NCBI GenBank assembly: GCA_947630595.1
Contig: CANRIG010000028.1
Location: 1 to 36,449, forward strand
Origin: an uncultured Lachnospiraceae bacterium
GTDB lineage: Bacteria; Bacillota; Clostridia; Lachnospirales; Lachnospiraceae
Length of the DNA stretch: 36,449 nt
Direction: 5' to 3'
Each line of letters opens with the position of its first letter. Within the stretch, counting starts at the first letter, position 1. Shown one piece after another: positions 17,860 through 29,430 of the stretch. A program made the translations under genes and the position numbers. Under the pieces are notes generated by a model. It did not search any database. It saw only the letters and a program-made list of their open reading frames with translations, and was not told where the DNA came from.

Positions 17860-19236
17860 CTACGCGACAATGTTGTTCAGCCACACGCCCTTCTTCACAA
17901 GGACAAACCCGAGCACGCATTTGAGGATTTCCAGCGCCTGGCACAGGATATAGGTCGCCAGAATCGGGAATCCCGAATAACGGCTCAGGACAAAGGCCGC
18001 CGGAATCGAGCACAGCCACATGAAGCCGGAGTCAAAGAAAAAGGTAATCCCGGTCTTGCCGCCCGAGCGCAGCGTAAAGTAGGCCGCATTCAGGAAAGCC
18101 TGCACCGGCGCGAAGCAGGCGGTCACCAAAATCAGCCGCATCGCCAGCGTCCGCACCTCGCCCGAGGTGTTGTAAATCTGCGGGAACACCGGCGCGAGCA
18201 GCAGCAGCGCCGCCACCACGAACAGACAGCTCGTCACGGCGAAAAAGATCAGCTTTCGGTCCGTGTCTTTGGCCTCCTCCATTTTGCCCGCGCCCAGCAG
18301 CTGGCCGACAATGATCGAGAGCGCGTTGCCCATCGAAAGCCACACGACGTTGGTGACGTTGGAGAGCGTCGTCGCGATGTTGAGCCCGGCCACGACCGTC
18401 AGCCCGTACAGAGAATAGCACTGCGTGAGCGTCGCCATGCCCAGCGACCACAGAAACTCGTTGACCATCAGCGGCGAGCCCTTGACCAGTATCCTCCGCG
18501 TCAGCCCGCCCGGCACGCGCAGGCTGCGGTAAGCGCCTTTGATGAAGCACAGCTGCTCCGACCGCCGGTGCGTCCACAGCGCAATGCAGCCGCACTCCAC
18601 AAACCGTGACACCACCGTGGCGATCGCGGCCCCGGCAACGCCGAGCCGCGGCGCGCCCAGCTTGCCGAAAATCAGGATATAGTTCAGCACCATGTTGACG
18701 CACACCGCCGCCATCCCGGCGCGCATCGGGGCCATCGTCTCCCCCATCTCCCGCAGCGTGCTGGCGTAAATCTGGGCGAACGCGTACGGCAGCATCCCGA
18801 TCAGCATGATTCTCAGGTAGGAAATCCCGTAGGCCAGCGTGGCCGCGGCGCTGCCCATATCGCTCTTGCCCTGCAGGTACAGGGAGATCAGGAAATCTCC
18901 CCGGAAAAACAGGAGGGCGATGCCGAGCAGCGTCATCAGCGTCATCGACACCACCTTAAAGCGGAAGGTGTCGCGCACGCCCTCCATATTGCGGCTGCCG
19001 AAAAACTGGGCGCCGAAAATACCGGCGCCGGATACCATACCGAACATGCTGATGTTGAAGACGAACAGCAGCTGATTGGCCACCGCCACGCCCGACATCT
19101 GCTCCGTCCCCACGCGGCCGATCATGATGTTGTCGAGCATGGACACAAAATTGGTGATCCCGTTCTGTATCATAATAGGCGCTGCGATCGACAGCGCCAT
19201 TTTGTAAAATTTTTTATCTCCGATGTATTTTCCCAT
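17860..19236 (-). CDS. MATE-family efflux transporter
   Basis: The 458-residue membrane protein begins with a MATE-type first half (LSIAAPIMIQNGITNFVSMLDNIMIGRVG, GIFGAQFFGSRN) and has about twelve hydrophobic segments in two halves. MATE proteins export drugs or metabolites in exchange for Na+ or H+; the substrate cannot be predicted. GAGGAG lies three to four bases before the ATG. It starts 7 bases after the HEAT-methyltransferase stop codon, so the two are likely cotranscribed, as the 3' end of the guaB group. Confidence 0.93.
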   Translation of the reverse strand: MGKYIGDKKFYKMALSIAAPIMIQNGITNFVSMLDNIMIGRVGTEQMSGVAVANQLLFVFNISMFGMVSGAGIFGAQFFGSRNMEGVRDTFRFKVVSMTLMTLLGIALLFFRGDFLISLYLQGKSDMGSAAATLAYGISYLRIMLIGMLPYAFAQIYASTLREMGETMAPMRAGMAAVCVNMVLNYILIFGKLGAPRLGVAGAAIATVVSRFVECGCIALWTHRRSEQLCFIKGAYRSLRVPGGLTRRILVKGSPLMVNEFLWSLGMATLTQCYSLYGLTVVAGLNIATTLSNVTNVVWLSMGNALSIIVGQLLGAGKMEEAKDTDRKLIFFAVTSCLFVVAALLLLAPVFPQIYNTSGEVRTLAMRLILVTACFAPVQAFLNAAYFTLRSGGKTGITFFFDSGFMWLCSIPAAFVLSRYSGFPILATYILCQALEILKCVLGFVLVKKGVWLNNIVA

Positions 19237-19243
19237 AATCTCC

Positions 19244-20737
19244 TCAGCGCGCAGGCGCCTCCCTGCGTATCACAAACACCGAGGCCCCGCTTTTTTCATT
19301 GAGAAGGAACCGCTCCGCAATCCGGAAGCGCGGCTGCGTCCGCACCGCTTCCGTCAGAAACTCCGGCTCCGCCGCGTAGACGACCAGCACCGCTTCCTCC
19401 TCCAGGTACCGGCCGATCCTGCCGAAAAAGTCCTGATACAGCCGGCGGATCTCCCGCTCCGGGTGCCCCGCCGTCACCTGCGGCATGTCCGTGATCACTT
19501 CGTCAAACAGATACTTGTGTGCAAACGCAAAAAAGTCCTTATTTATATAGTAGACAGAGCATCCGGCCAGCTCCGTGTTCCGCTTTGCCTTTTCAATGGC
19601 CTCGCCGTACACATCGACGCCGTACATCACCTCCGCCGGCAGCGCCAGGTTCCGCTCGATCAGCATGGTGCCCACGCCGCAGAACGGGTCGAGGACATGC
19701 GCGCGCTCCTTCAGGTACGGCCTGGCCAGCTGCACCGCGAGCGCCGCGTTCACCGGCGCGATCGAAGACGCCACATATTCCTTGCGATAGGCAAACCGCC
19801 GGTCGGGAATCGTAAACAGCCGCAGAAAGGCGGCCAGCGTCCCGTCCCTGCGCTCCAGCAGCCGCAGCTCCAGCTCATACTCCGACACGGAATTGATCAG
19901 CGCGCCCCGGGACGCCTGCTCCAGCGCGTGCGCCGCCCTGCGGATCCAGACGCCCCGGCGCCCGGCCTCCATGCGGCTTTTCAGCTCCACGCGGAACAAA
20001 AACGGCGGCTCGCCCTCATGCAGCGCGCACGCCTTCTCCAGCGCCGGCTGCGCCAGCGCCTCCCCGGCCAGCTCCGGCCGGTCCGCGGGCAAAAGCCCGG
20101 CCTCCAGCGGAAACAGCAGTTCGCTGTACGTGCGGACCGGCAATATATCGCCGATCTTCGCGTCCTTTACCCGGATGCCGCCGGCCAGCATGGTCAGGCT
20201 GCCCTCCCGAATCTGCTCTGCCGTCGCCTGCCGCTGGCAGCGGTTGACCACTAAAACCAGTTCCGGCTTTTCCTGATACCCGGAAAAACGGTGCCGCTTC
20301 GCGCCGCGGCAGCGCAGCACCATCTCCTGCAGAACGCGCAGCTCGTCCGCCGCGTGCTTCTGCTCCTCCGGCGGCAGGTCGGCGCCGCGCAGCTCCTCCA
20401 GCCGGCTCTGCAGCTCGTCCAGCCAGGGACGGTAATCCAGCTTTGCGATGGCGCGCAGGTAATCCGCCCGCACGAAGCGGGTCTGTTCGTTTTTATACGC
20501 TTCAAAAAGAACCGGAAGCAAATCTTCCGATTCCATCTCGCCCAGTATCAGCGCCGCGTTTTTGCGGACCTTGGGGTCTGCGTCCGCAAGCAGGCCGCAC
20601 AGCGGCGTAAAATCGCCGCCCGCCAGATACGCCAGCGCCCGTCTGTTTTTTTCGTCCCGCAGCGCGCCGCGCAGCGCAATCAGGTTTTCCCTGACCTGCC
20701 GTCCCGCGCAGACGCTCTCGTAGTAAGCTCTGATCAT
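19244..20737 (-). CDS. HEAT-repeat / THUMP-less RNA methyltransferase-like fusion protein
   Basis: The 497-residue protein joins two parts. Residues 1-145 are helical with HEAT-like units (LLADADPKVRKNAALILGEM at 49-68, then YKNEQTRFVRADYLRAIAKL). Residues about 330-490 form a Rossmann methyltransferase with the SAM motif DPFCGVGTMLIER (350-362), as in the RlmL/Trm14 group of RNA guanine-N2 methylases. The catalytic motif IV, normally N/D-P-P-Y, reads TDMPQ (416-420), so the target is uncertain. The middle region has no motif I recognise. GGGAGG lies just before the ATG. It follows the amidase by 42 bases and precedes the MATE gene by 7. Confidence 0.8.
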   Translation of the reverse strand: MIRAYYESVCAGRQVRENLIALRGALRDEKNRRALAYLAGGDFTPLCGLLADADPKVRKNAALILGEMESEDLLPVLFEAYKNEQTRFVRADYLRAIAKLDYRPWLDELQSRLEELRGADLPPEEQKHAADELRVLQEMVLRCRGAKRHRFSGYQEKPELVLVVNRCQRQATAEQIREGSLTMLAGGIRVKDAKIGDILPVRTYSELLFPLEAGLLPADRPELAGEALAQPALEKACALHEGEPPFLFRVELKSRMEAGRRGVWIRRAAHALEQASRGALINSVSEYELELRLLERRDGTLAAFLRLFTIPDRRFAYRKEYVASSIAPVNAALAVQLARPYLKERAHVLDPFCGVGTMLIERNLALPAEVMYGVDVYGEAIEKAKRNTELAGCSVYYINKDFFAFAHKYLFDEVITDMPQVTAGHPEREIRRLYQDFFGRIGRYLEEEAVLVVYAAEPEFLTEAVRTQPRFRIAERFLLNEKSGASVFVIRREAPAR

Positions 20738-20779
20738 AATCCTCCCGTCGTCTGACGGATGCCCTCCGGCCGCAGTCCC

Positions 20780-21499
20780 TTACTGTCCTGCCGCCGCATA
20801 GCACTCCGCAATGTAATTCATCACGTCGTCCCGGAACGCCTCCCACTTATCCTCGTGCTCCACATAGTACAGCGGGCATTCCTTCCCCGTCACGTCGTAA
20901 TGGCGGATGATATCCTCGCGAGAAAGGCCGTACTGATCCACCAGATACGCGGCCAAATGCACGCAGGACTCGTACGTCTTCTCCGTAAACCGCCCGGTAT
21001 CGTCCAGATGGCAGTTCTCAATGGAGACCGAGAGGTGGTTCATGGAATTGGACGCGTACGCGATCTCGCCCGGCGGCACGCACTCGATGATCTCGCCGTC
21101 GATGCCGACGACAAAGTTCGCGCTCATGGAGGTGTCCTGCAGATCCTTGAGGCTCTCGAAGTAGTCGCGGTTCTGCTGCGCCGTGGTCCGCGGATTGCCC
21201 AGATAATGGATCACGATCTTCTCGATGGCGTCCGTCTTTTCGCCCGGCCTGGAAAAATCGTTGACCGTCAAAAGCTGCACATCAATATCCGGCTGGGGCA
21301 CCGCCCCATCCGGCTCCGTCTCTGTCTCAACTATAATCGCGGTGGTCTCCTCCAGGAGCACATCCACATCTGCGTCATCCTCCGGTATCAGCTGCAGCAA
21401 GAGCCAGATGGCCGCTGCCGTCAATACGGTTGCCAGTGTCCACACCAGAACGTGATCCCAGCGGATCCCGTTCCGGCGGTCACGTTTCCCGTCCTGCAT
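20780..21499 (-). CDS. Membrane-anchored N-acetylmuramoyl-L-alanine amidase (Amidase_2)
   Basis: The predicted product removes the peptide from muramic acid in peptidoglycan. It has an N-terminal membrane anchor (about residues 16-38) after a basic cytosolic tail, an acidic linker, then an Amidase_2/PGRP-type domain: H98 in IVIHYLGN, H200 in IIRHYDVTGK and C208 are placed as the zinc ligands of this fold. The domain would be outside the membrane. Starts are ambiguous: this ATG has GGAG twelve bases upstream, while a TTG four codons earlier (21509-21511) lies at better spacing from AGGG. It sits 55 bases after guaB. Confidence 0.87.
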   Translation of the reverse strand: MQDGKRDRRNGIRWDHVLVWTLATVLTAAAIWLLLQLIPEDDADVDVLLEETTAIIVETETEPDGAVPQPDIDVQLLTVNDFSRPGEKTDAIEKIVIHYLGNPRTTAQQNRDYFESLKDLQDTSMSANFVVGIDGEIIECVPPGEIAYASNSMNHLSVSIENCHLDDTGRFTEKTYESCVHLAAYLVDQYGLSREDIIRHYDVTGKECPLYYVEHEDKWEAFRDDVMNYIAECYAAAGQ

Positions 21500-21554
21500 A
21501 TCTGTTTTCAACTCCGACCCTGTATTTTCACGGAAGCCCCGCGCGGCTCACCTT

Positions 21555-23054
<1,500 letters not shown>

Positions 23055-23066
23055 TTATGAATATCT

Positions 23067-23095
23067 ACTCTAACAAATTCATTTTTTAATGTCAA
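23067..23095 (-). promoter_or_regulatory. Promoter of guaB
   Basis: TTGACA (23090-23095), a 17-base spacer and TAGAGT (23067-23072) lie on the minus strand. A perfect TGAAAGC/GCTTTCA inverted repeat (23099-23114) sits just upstream of the -35; it could be the end of the DUF6106-like transcript or a regulator site. Confidence 0.75.
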
Positions 23096-23120
23096 GTATG
23101 AAAGCTCGCTTTCAGGATTT

Positions 23121-23627
23121 TTACATGAGACTGACCCTGCGCGGCGCGATCCGGCGCACATCCTCGAGGATCTCGCTGTTCAGCTCCAGGCGGATGATCT
23201 CCTGCGTCTTGTCCGTATTGATGACCGCCACGTATTTCTTCGCCTTCTCCTCCCCGGAAGAAAAATCTTTGATCTTCACGCCCTGGCGGTTGACGTAGCT
23301 GTCCAGCGCGTGGGAGCCCTCCGGGGCCAGCATCTCAATGTCGTGCAGGTCGTACCCGGCGATCCGTTTGCGCTTCTGCTTCGCGTAAATGGCGTCGATG
23401 TCCAGCTCGCCGTTCACATAAAGGTATTCGTACTCCACGTCGAACCGCGGGAGCACCAGCCACCACAGCAGCACCCCCAGAATCACGGCCACCGGCAGCA
23501 GCAGCGGCATGATCAGAATCCCGGCCGCCGCAATCAGCACCACCAGCGCGATCAGCGCCGTCTTGGCGAGCAGGTCGGTCGACGTCGGTTTCTTCTTGAC
23601 CAAAATCTCCTGATATAAATCGCTCAT
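23121..23627 (-). CDS. DUF6106-like membrane protein
   Basis: The 168-residue protein (MSDLYQEILVKKKPTSTD) has a short cytosolic head, two close hydrophobic segments (about 20-60), and a cytosolic C-terminal half with FDVEYEYLYVNGELDIDAIYAKQKRKR, a pattern I associate with DUF6106 of Lachnospiraceae; the name is from memory. Function is unknown. GGAGG is eight bases before the ATG. The gene is separated from groEL by the repeat element and from guaB by its promoter, so it is likely monocistronic. Confidence 0.75.
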   Translation of the reverse strand: MSDLYQEILVKKKPTSTDLLAKTALIALVVLIAAAGILIMPLLLPVAVILGVLLWWLVLPRFDVEYEYLYVNGELDIDAIYAKQKRKRIAGYDLHDIEMLAPEGSHALDSYVNRQGVKIKDFSSGEEKAKKYVAVINTDKTQEIIRLELNSEILEDVRRIAPRRVSLM

Positions 23628-23768
23628 CTCTTTTTCCTCCGTGTGTCTGTCGTGCATAAGGTTACGGTTCACGCGAACGGCTTTGCGGCGCGGGCGAGCC
23701 GTAACGATTCTGTAAGGTATTGTAGCACAAAAATGAGGGGGCGTCTATTGGGAATGTGAAATAAGTAA
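23628..23768. other. Intergenic region before the duplicated element
   Basis: No gene is seen here. It should hold the promoter of the DUF6106-like gene, but no convincing pair of hexamers was found. Confidence 0.4.
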
Positions 23769-24028
23769 GCAATGAGCCGTGCCAGCTCGAGAGCTCCGCT
23801 CTCTCGCTGTTCGGCATTCGCCGAATCATTCACCGTCAAAAAAATCCGGCAGGGGAGTAAACTCCCCGCCGCTATTCTCGCCGCATTCGGTATATTGAGC
23901 CGTGCCTCAGCTCGAGAGCTCCGCTCTCTCGCTGTTCGGCATTCGCCGAATCATTCACCGTCAAAAAAATCCGGCAGGAGAATAAATTCTCCGCCGGATT
24001 TTTGCCGCTGAATGGCACGGCTCATTGC
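23769..24028. repeat. Duplicated structured intergenic element with inverted ends
   Basis: The 260-bp element is bounded by perfect 15-base inverted ends (GCAATGAGCCGTGCC at 23769-23783 and its complement at 24014-24028). Inside are two direct copies offset by 125 bases: 23784-23853 and 23909-23978 are 70 bases identical. Each copy carries GAGAG/CTCTC and TTCGGC/GCCGAA hairpins and an A-run followed by a long stem. The latter differs between copies by paired changes (GGGGAG/CTCCCC against GGAGAA/TTCTCC). It encodes no protein and ends five bases before the groEL stop codon. Confidence 0.93.
23965..24003 (-). terminator. Terminator of groESL, within the repeat
   Basis: AAAAATCCGGC and GGAGAA pair with TTCTCC and GCCGGATTTTT across a TAAA loop, a 17-pair stem with one bulged A; T7 follows on the minus strand. 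It lies 30 bases past the groEL stop. A second, partly degenerate copy is at 23840-23871. Confidence 0.9.
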
Positions 24029-24032
24029 TATA

Positions 24033-25730
<1,698 letters not shown>

Positions 25731-25770
25731 TCAGAATGATCTGACCGTCTGTGTCTTTCCCGCCGCGCAC

Positions 25771-26055
25771 TTATTTTACAACAGCGAGAATATCGCTCTG
25801 CTTCACAATGATAAACTCCTCGTCGCCAAGCTTCACTTCGTTGCCCGCATACTTGGAATAGATTACCTTGTCGCCCTCTTTCACCTGCATGGTGATCTCC
25901 TTGCCGTCCACCATGCCGCCCGGGCCTACCGCGATGACTTCCGCTTCCTGCGGTTTCTCCTGCGTCTTGCTGGTGAGGATGATGCCGGACTTGGTCGTCT
26001 CCTCCGCCTCGAACTGCTTCAATACAACTCTGTCGCCCAACGGTACTAACTTCAT
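25771..26055 (-). CDS. groES: Co-chaperonin GroES (Hsp10)
   Basis: The 94-residue lid of the chaperonin has the family start MKLVPLGDRVVLKQ, the mobile loop EAEETTKSGIILT, and the GDKVIYSKYAGNEVK strand. AGGAGG is eight bases before the ATG; a further 20 codons upstream are not used. It follows the CIRCE element, so HrcA control is expected. Confidence 0.98.
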   Translation of the reverse strand: MKLVPLGDRVVLKQFEAEETTKSGIILTSKTQEKPQEAEVIAVGPGGMVDGKEITMQVKEGDKVIYSKYAGNEVKLGDEEFIIVKQSDILAVVK

Positions 26056-26108
26056 ATTTGATTCCTCCTTAGATGATAAATCTTCTGCCTTACCTTGTTT
26101 TGCTTTTA

Positions 26109-26135
26109 TTAGCACTCATTTAGATCGAGTGCTAA
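26109..26135. promoter_or_regulatory. CIRCE operator (HrcA site)
   Basis: TTAGCACTC, nine bases, GAGTGCTAA is a perfect match to the CIRCE consensus. It lies between the groES promoter and its start codon, near the transcription start, as in other HrcA-repressed groESL operons. hrcA is not in the window. Confidence 0.98.
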
Positions 26136-26146
26136 CGAACATCCTT

Positions 26147-26175
26147 ATATTAGTTAAAATATGTAAATAATGCAA
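26147..26175 (-). promoter_or_regulatory. Promoter of groESL
   Basis: TTGCAT (26170-26175), 17 bases and TATA-like TAATAT (26147-26152) on the minus strand sit just ahead of the CIRCE element. Confidence 0.8.
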
Positions 26176-26284
26176 CTTCTATTACGGCCGCGGATTACGA
26201 TTTATTTTCATTTTATATCAATATATCTCTTTTTTTCTCTTTATATCTCACTAATTCTTATTTTTTAAAAATATCGCAAAAAAA

Positions 26285-26354
26285 GCCGCTGCAAAATCCA
26301 TTTTCTCATCTCGCCCGCATCCGCAGGCGGTGGCAAAAATAATTTTGCAGCGGC
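26285..26354 (-). terminator. Terminator of codY, long-loop inverted repeat
   Basis: GCCGCTGCAAAAT (26285-26297) pairs perfectly with ATTTTGCAGCGGC (26342-26354). On the minus strand T7 follows immediately, about 85 bases after the codY stop. The 44-base loop is GC-rich and holds a smaller CGCC/GGCG pairing. Confidence 0.8.
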
Positions 26355-26439
26355 CTTTATAGATATAACCTGTCATACAAATAACCTGTCAGCAAATAGC
26401 CTATTTCATTCATACACTGTCAGCCAAATACCCTGTCGG

Positions 26440-27222
26440 TCAAATTTTTCTGTTCTTTCGGATTTCTTCCAATTCATCAAACACTACATCGTTCAGAACC
26501 TTGATGTAAGTGCCCTTCATTCCCGAAGACCTTGATTCGATCACGCCCGCGCTCTCAAACTTCCTCAGCGCGTTGACGATGACAGAACGTGTGATTCCCA
26601 CGCGATCTGCGATTTTACTCGCTACCAGAATACCCTCCGTGCCGTCCAGCTCGTCAAAAATGTGAATGATCGCTTCCATCTCCGAAAACGAAAGCGTACT
26701 GATCGCCGATTTGACAATCTGGATTTTCCGGTTCTCCTCTGCATTTTCCTCATTGACGGAGCGCATCATTTCAAGGCCGACCACTGTCGTGCCGTATTCA
26801 CTTAAAATAATGTCGTCAATTTCGTACTGCTCTCCGTACTTGTACATAAATACCGTACCAAGACGCTCTCCCGCAATATCGATGGGATTGATGATCGCCT
26901 GGTACTTTCTGATGTTCTCTCCTTCAAAGCCCAATGTTTCCAGATTTACATTCTCTTTGGTTGATAAAACGCCCAGAAGCCGCTCATTTAACATTGGATC
27001 AATAAAACCGCCTACGCTGTCAACAATTAACTCCTCAAGCTCGTCAATATTCTCACACAGTCCTACTCCCAATACCTTACCCTTGCGGCTGATCACCAGA
27101 ATGTTGGAGTTCAGGATGCCGGTCAACACATCGCAGATGTCGTTGAACACTACCTTACTCGCGTTGTTATTATGTAACAACTGGTTGATCTTTCTGGTCT
27201 TATCCAGAAGTTGAACGCTCAT
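26440..27222 (-). CDS. codY: GTP- and branched-chain amino-acid-sensing regulator CodY
   Basis: CodY is a global DNA-binding regulator that represses starvation genes when GTP and branched-chain amino acids are abundant. The 260-residue protein has an N-terminal GAF sensor and a C-terminal winged helix-turn-helix (about 205-232, SKIADRVGITRSVIVNALRK), the conserved CodY recognition helix. GGAGGT lies at good spacing before the ATG. It follows topA by 123 bases but has its own promoter covered by a CodY box, so it probably represses itself. The topA-codY neighbourhood is common in Firmicutes. Confidence 0.97.
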   Translation of the reverse strand: MSVQLLDKTRKINQLLHNNNASKVVFNDICDVLTGILNSNILVISRKGKVLGVGLCENIDELEELIVDSVGGFIDPMLNERLLGVLSTKENVNLETLGFEGENIRKYQAIINPIDIAGERLGTVFMYKYGEQYEIDDIILSEYGTTVVGLEMMRSVNEENAEENRKIQIVKSAISTLSFSEMEAIIHIFDELDGTEGILVASKIADRVGITRSVIVNALRKFESAGVIESRSSGMKGTYIKVLNDVVFDELEEIRKNRKI

Positions 27223-27266
27223 TCTATACCTCCTTTTCTTTTATAGTATAATTTGACGGCATTTCT

Positions 27267-27295
27267 ATAATAACATAAAATTTTCAGAAAATCAA
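27267..27295 (-). promoter_or_regulatory. Promoter of codY
   Basis: TTGATT (27290-27295), 17 bases and TATTAT (27267-27272) on the minus strand, 45 bases before the ATG. Confidence 0.75.
27279..27293. promoter_or_regulatory. CodY box in the codY promoter
   Basis: AATTTTCAGAAAATC matches the published CodY consensus AATTTTCWGAAAATT at 14 of 15 positions. It overlaps the -35 and spacer, where bound CodY would block RNA polymerase. Confidence 0.85.
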
Positions 27296-27345
27296 TGCTT
27301 TATATGAATATTGGCATATTTTTTTATAAATTCCTTTTCTAACCC

Positions 27346-29406
27346 CTATTTGTTGCAGATATATCCGCAAACTTTGTCCGCACAGACAATTTTGCTGCCC
27401 CGCTCCACCATGTAGCCGCCGCATTTCGGGCACGCCTGCTTTGCGGGCCGCTGCCAGGACATGAAGTCGCACTCCGGATTGTTTTCACAGCCGTAATATC
27501 GTCTGCCCTTCTTGGTCTTGCGGATGACCAGGTCGCGGCCGCACTTCGGGCACGGCACGCCGATCTTCTCCAGATAGGGCTTGGTGTTGCGGCACTCGGG
27601 GAATCCGGGGCAGGCCAGGAACCTGCCGTGCGGCCCGTACTTGATCACCATGTGGCGGCCGCACTCCTCGCAGACCACGTCCGTGACCTCGTCCTCGATC
27701 GTGATCTTCTCCAGCGTCTTCTCCGCTTCCTTCACGGCCTCGTCGAGATCCGGGTAGAAATTCTCCACCACCGTCTTCCAGTAAACCTTTCCGTCGCCGA
27801 TGGAATCCAGCAGCGATTCCATGTTGGCGGTAAAGGTCACGTCCACGATGCTCGGGAACGCTTCCTTCATGATAGAGTTGACCACCTCGCCGAGCTCCGT
27901 CATGTAGAGGTTTTTGTTTTCCTTCGTCACGTAGCGGCGGGCGAGGATCGTCGTGATCGTCGGCGCGTACGTGCTGGGCCGGCCGATCCCCTGCTCCTCC
28001 AGGGCGCGCACCAGCGAGGCCTCCGTGTAATGCGCCGGCGGCTTTGTGAAATGCTGCTGCGGGTCGATGCTTTTCAGCGTCAGCTTCATCCCCGGCTCGA
28101 TGCTGCCGGTGATCACGTTGTCCTTTTCCTGCGTGTCCTCGCTGTCCGTATAGATGTAGCGGAAGCCCTCGAAGGTGACGCGGGAAGCGGAAATCGTAAA
28201 CCGGTAGTCCGCCGCCTTCACCTGAACCGTCGTCGTCTCATAGACGGCGGCCTTCATGCGGCTGGCCACAAACCGCTTCCAGATCAGCTGATACAGCCGG
28301 AACAGGTCGCGGCTCAGGGAATTTTTGACGGCAAACGGCGTCCTGCCCACATCCGTGGGGCGAATGGCCTCGTGTGCGTCCTGCACATTGCGGCCCCCGG
28401 CCGTCCCGGCGCTCTTTCCGGCCACAAATTCCTTCCCGAACTCGTTTTCGATGTAGCCGCGCACCATCTGGTCGGCCTCCTCCGAAATGCGGGTGGAATC
28501 GGTACGCAGGTACGTGATCAGGGCCACGGTGCCGGCGTCCTGCAGCTCCACGCCCTCGTACAGCTGCTGCGCCAGGCGCATGGTCTTCTGCGTCGAAAAG
28601 TTGAGCACGTTGGCCGCCTCCTGCTGCAGCGTGCTGGTCGTAAACGGCAGCGGCGCCTTCTTCGTGCGGCTGCTCTTTTTCACGTCCTCCACCACATACT
28701 CCGCGTCCTGCAGCCGGCGCAGAATCTCGTCCGCCTGCTTTTGGGAGGTGACGGTCATCTTTTTGCTCTTGCCATAAAACTTGGCGGTCAGCGGCTTCCG
28801 CTCTCCTTTCGCCGTCAGCTCCGCATCCAGCGTCCAGTATTCCTCCGGGATAAACGCGTTGATCTCGTCCTCGCGGTCGCCGATCATCCGCAGGGCCACC
28901 GACTGCACGCGGCCCGCGCTCAGTCCGCGCTTTACTTTCTGCCACAGCAGCGGGCTGATGCGGTAGCCCACCATGCGGTCCAGAATCCGCCGCGTCTGCT
29001 GCGCGTCCACCAGGTCCATGTCGATCGCCCGCGCGTGCTTTAACGACTCCTTCACCGCGTTTTTCGTAATCTCATTAAAGGTAATCCGCCGCTGCTTTTT
29101 CTCATCCAGCTTCAGCGCCGCCGCCAGATGCCAGGAAATCGCCTCGCCCTCGCGGTCTGGGTCCGTCGCGAGATAGACGGTCTTCGCCTTTTTCTCCGCC
29201 TTGCGCAGCGCCGCCAGAATGTCGCCCTTGCCGCGGATGGTGATATACTTCGGTTCGTAATCGTGCTCCACATCGATTCCCATCCTGCTCTTTGGCAGAT
29301 CGCGCACATGGCCGTTCGACGCCATCACCTCGTAATCCGACCCGAGAAACTTTTTGATCGTCTTGACCTTGGCAGGCGACTCCACGATCACCAGATACTT
29401 CGCCAT
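27346..29406 (-). CDS. topA: DNA topoisomerase I
   Basis: This type IA enzyme relaxes negative supercoils. The 686-residue protein begins with the TOPRIM domain (MAKYLVIVESPAK; TDPDREGEAISWH at 81-93) and has active-site Y299 in TYLRTDSTR. Three C-terminal four-cysteine zinc ribbons follow, starting near CEECG, CPKCG and CPKCG. GGAGGT is seven bases before the chosen ATG. It lies 24 bases after dprA and is cotranscribed with comM and dprA. Confidence 0.97.
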   Translation of the reverse strand: MAKYLVIVESPAKVKTIKKFLGSDYEVMASNGHVRDLPKSRMGIDVEHDYEPKYITIRGKGDILAALRKAEKKAKTVYLATDPDREGEAISWHLAAALKLDEKKQRRITFNEITKNAVKESLKHARAIDMDLVDAQQTRRILDRMVGYRISPLLWQKVKRGLSAGRVQSVALRMIGDREDEINAFIPEEYWTLDAELTAKGERKPLTAKFYGKSKKMTVTSQKQADEILRRLQDAEYVVEDVKKSSRTKKAPLPFTTSTLQQEAANVLNFSTQKTMRLAQQLYEGVELQDAGTVALITYLRTDSTRISEEADQMVRGYIENEFGKEFVAGKSAGTAGGRNVQDAHEAIRPTDVGRTPFAVKNSLSRDLFRLYQLIWKRFVASRMKAAVYETTTVQVKAADYRFTISASRVTFEGFRYIYTDSEDTQEKDNVITGSIEPGMKLTLKSIDPQQHFTKPPAHYTEASLVRALEEQGIGRPSTYAPTITTILARRYVTKENKNLYMTELGEVVNSIMKEAFPSIVDVTFTANMESLLDSIGDGKVYWKTVVENFYPDLDEAVKEAEKTLEKITIEDEVTDVVCEECGRHMVIKYGPHGRFLACPGFPECRNTKPYLEKIGVPCPKCGRDLVIRKTKKGRRYYGCENNPECDFMSWQRPAKQACPKCGGYMVERGSKIVCADKVCGYICNK

Positions 29407-29430
29407 TGCAATTACCTCCAAAAACACATC

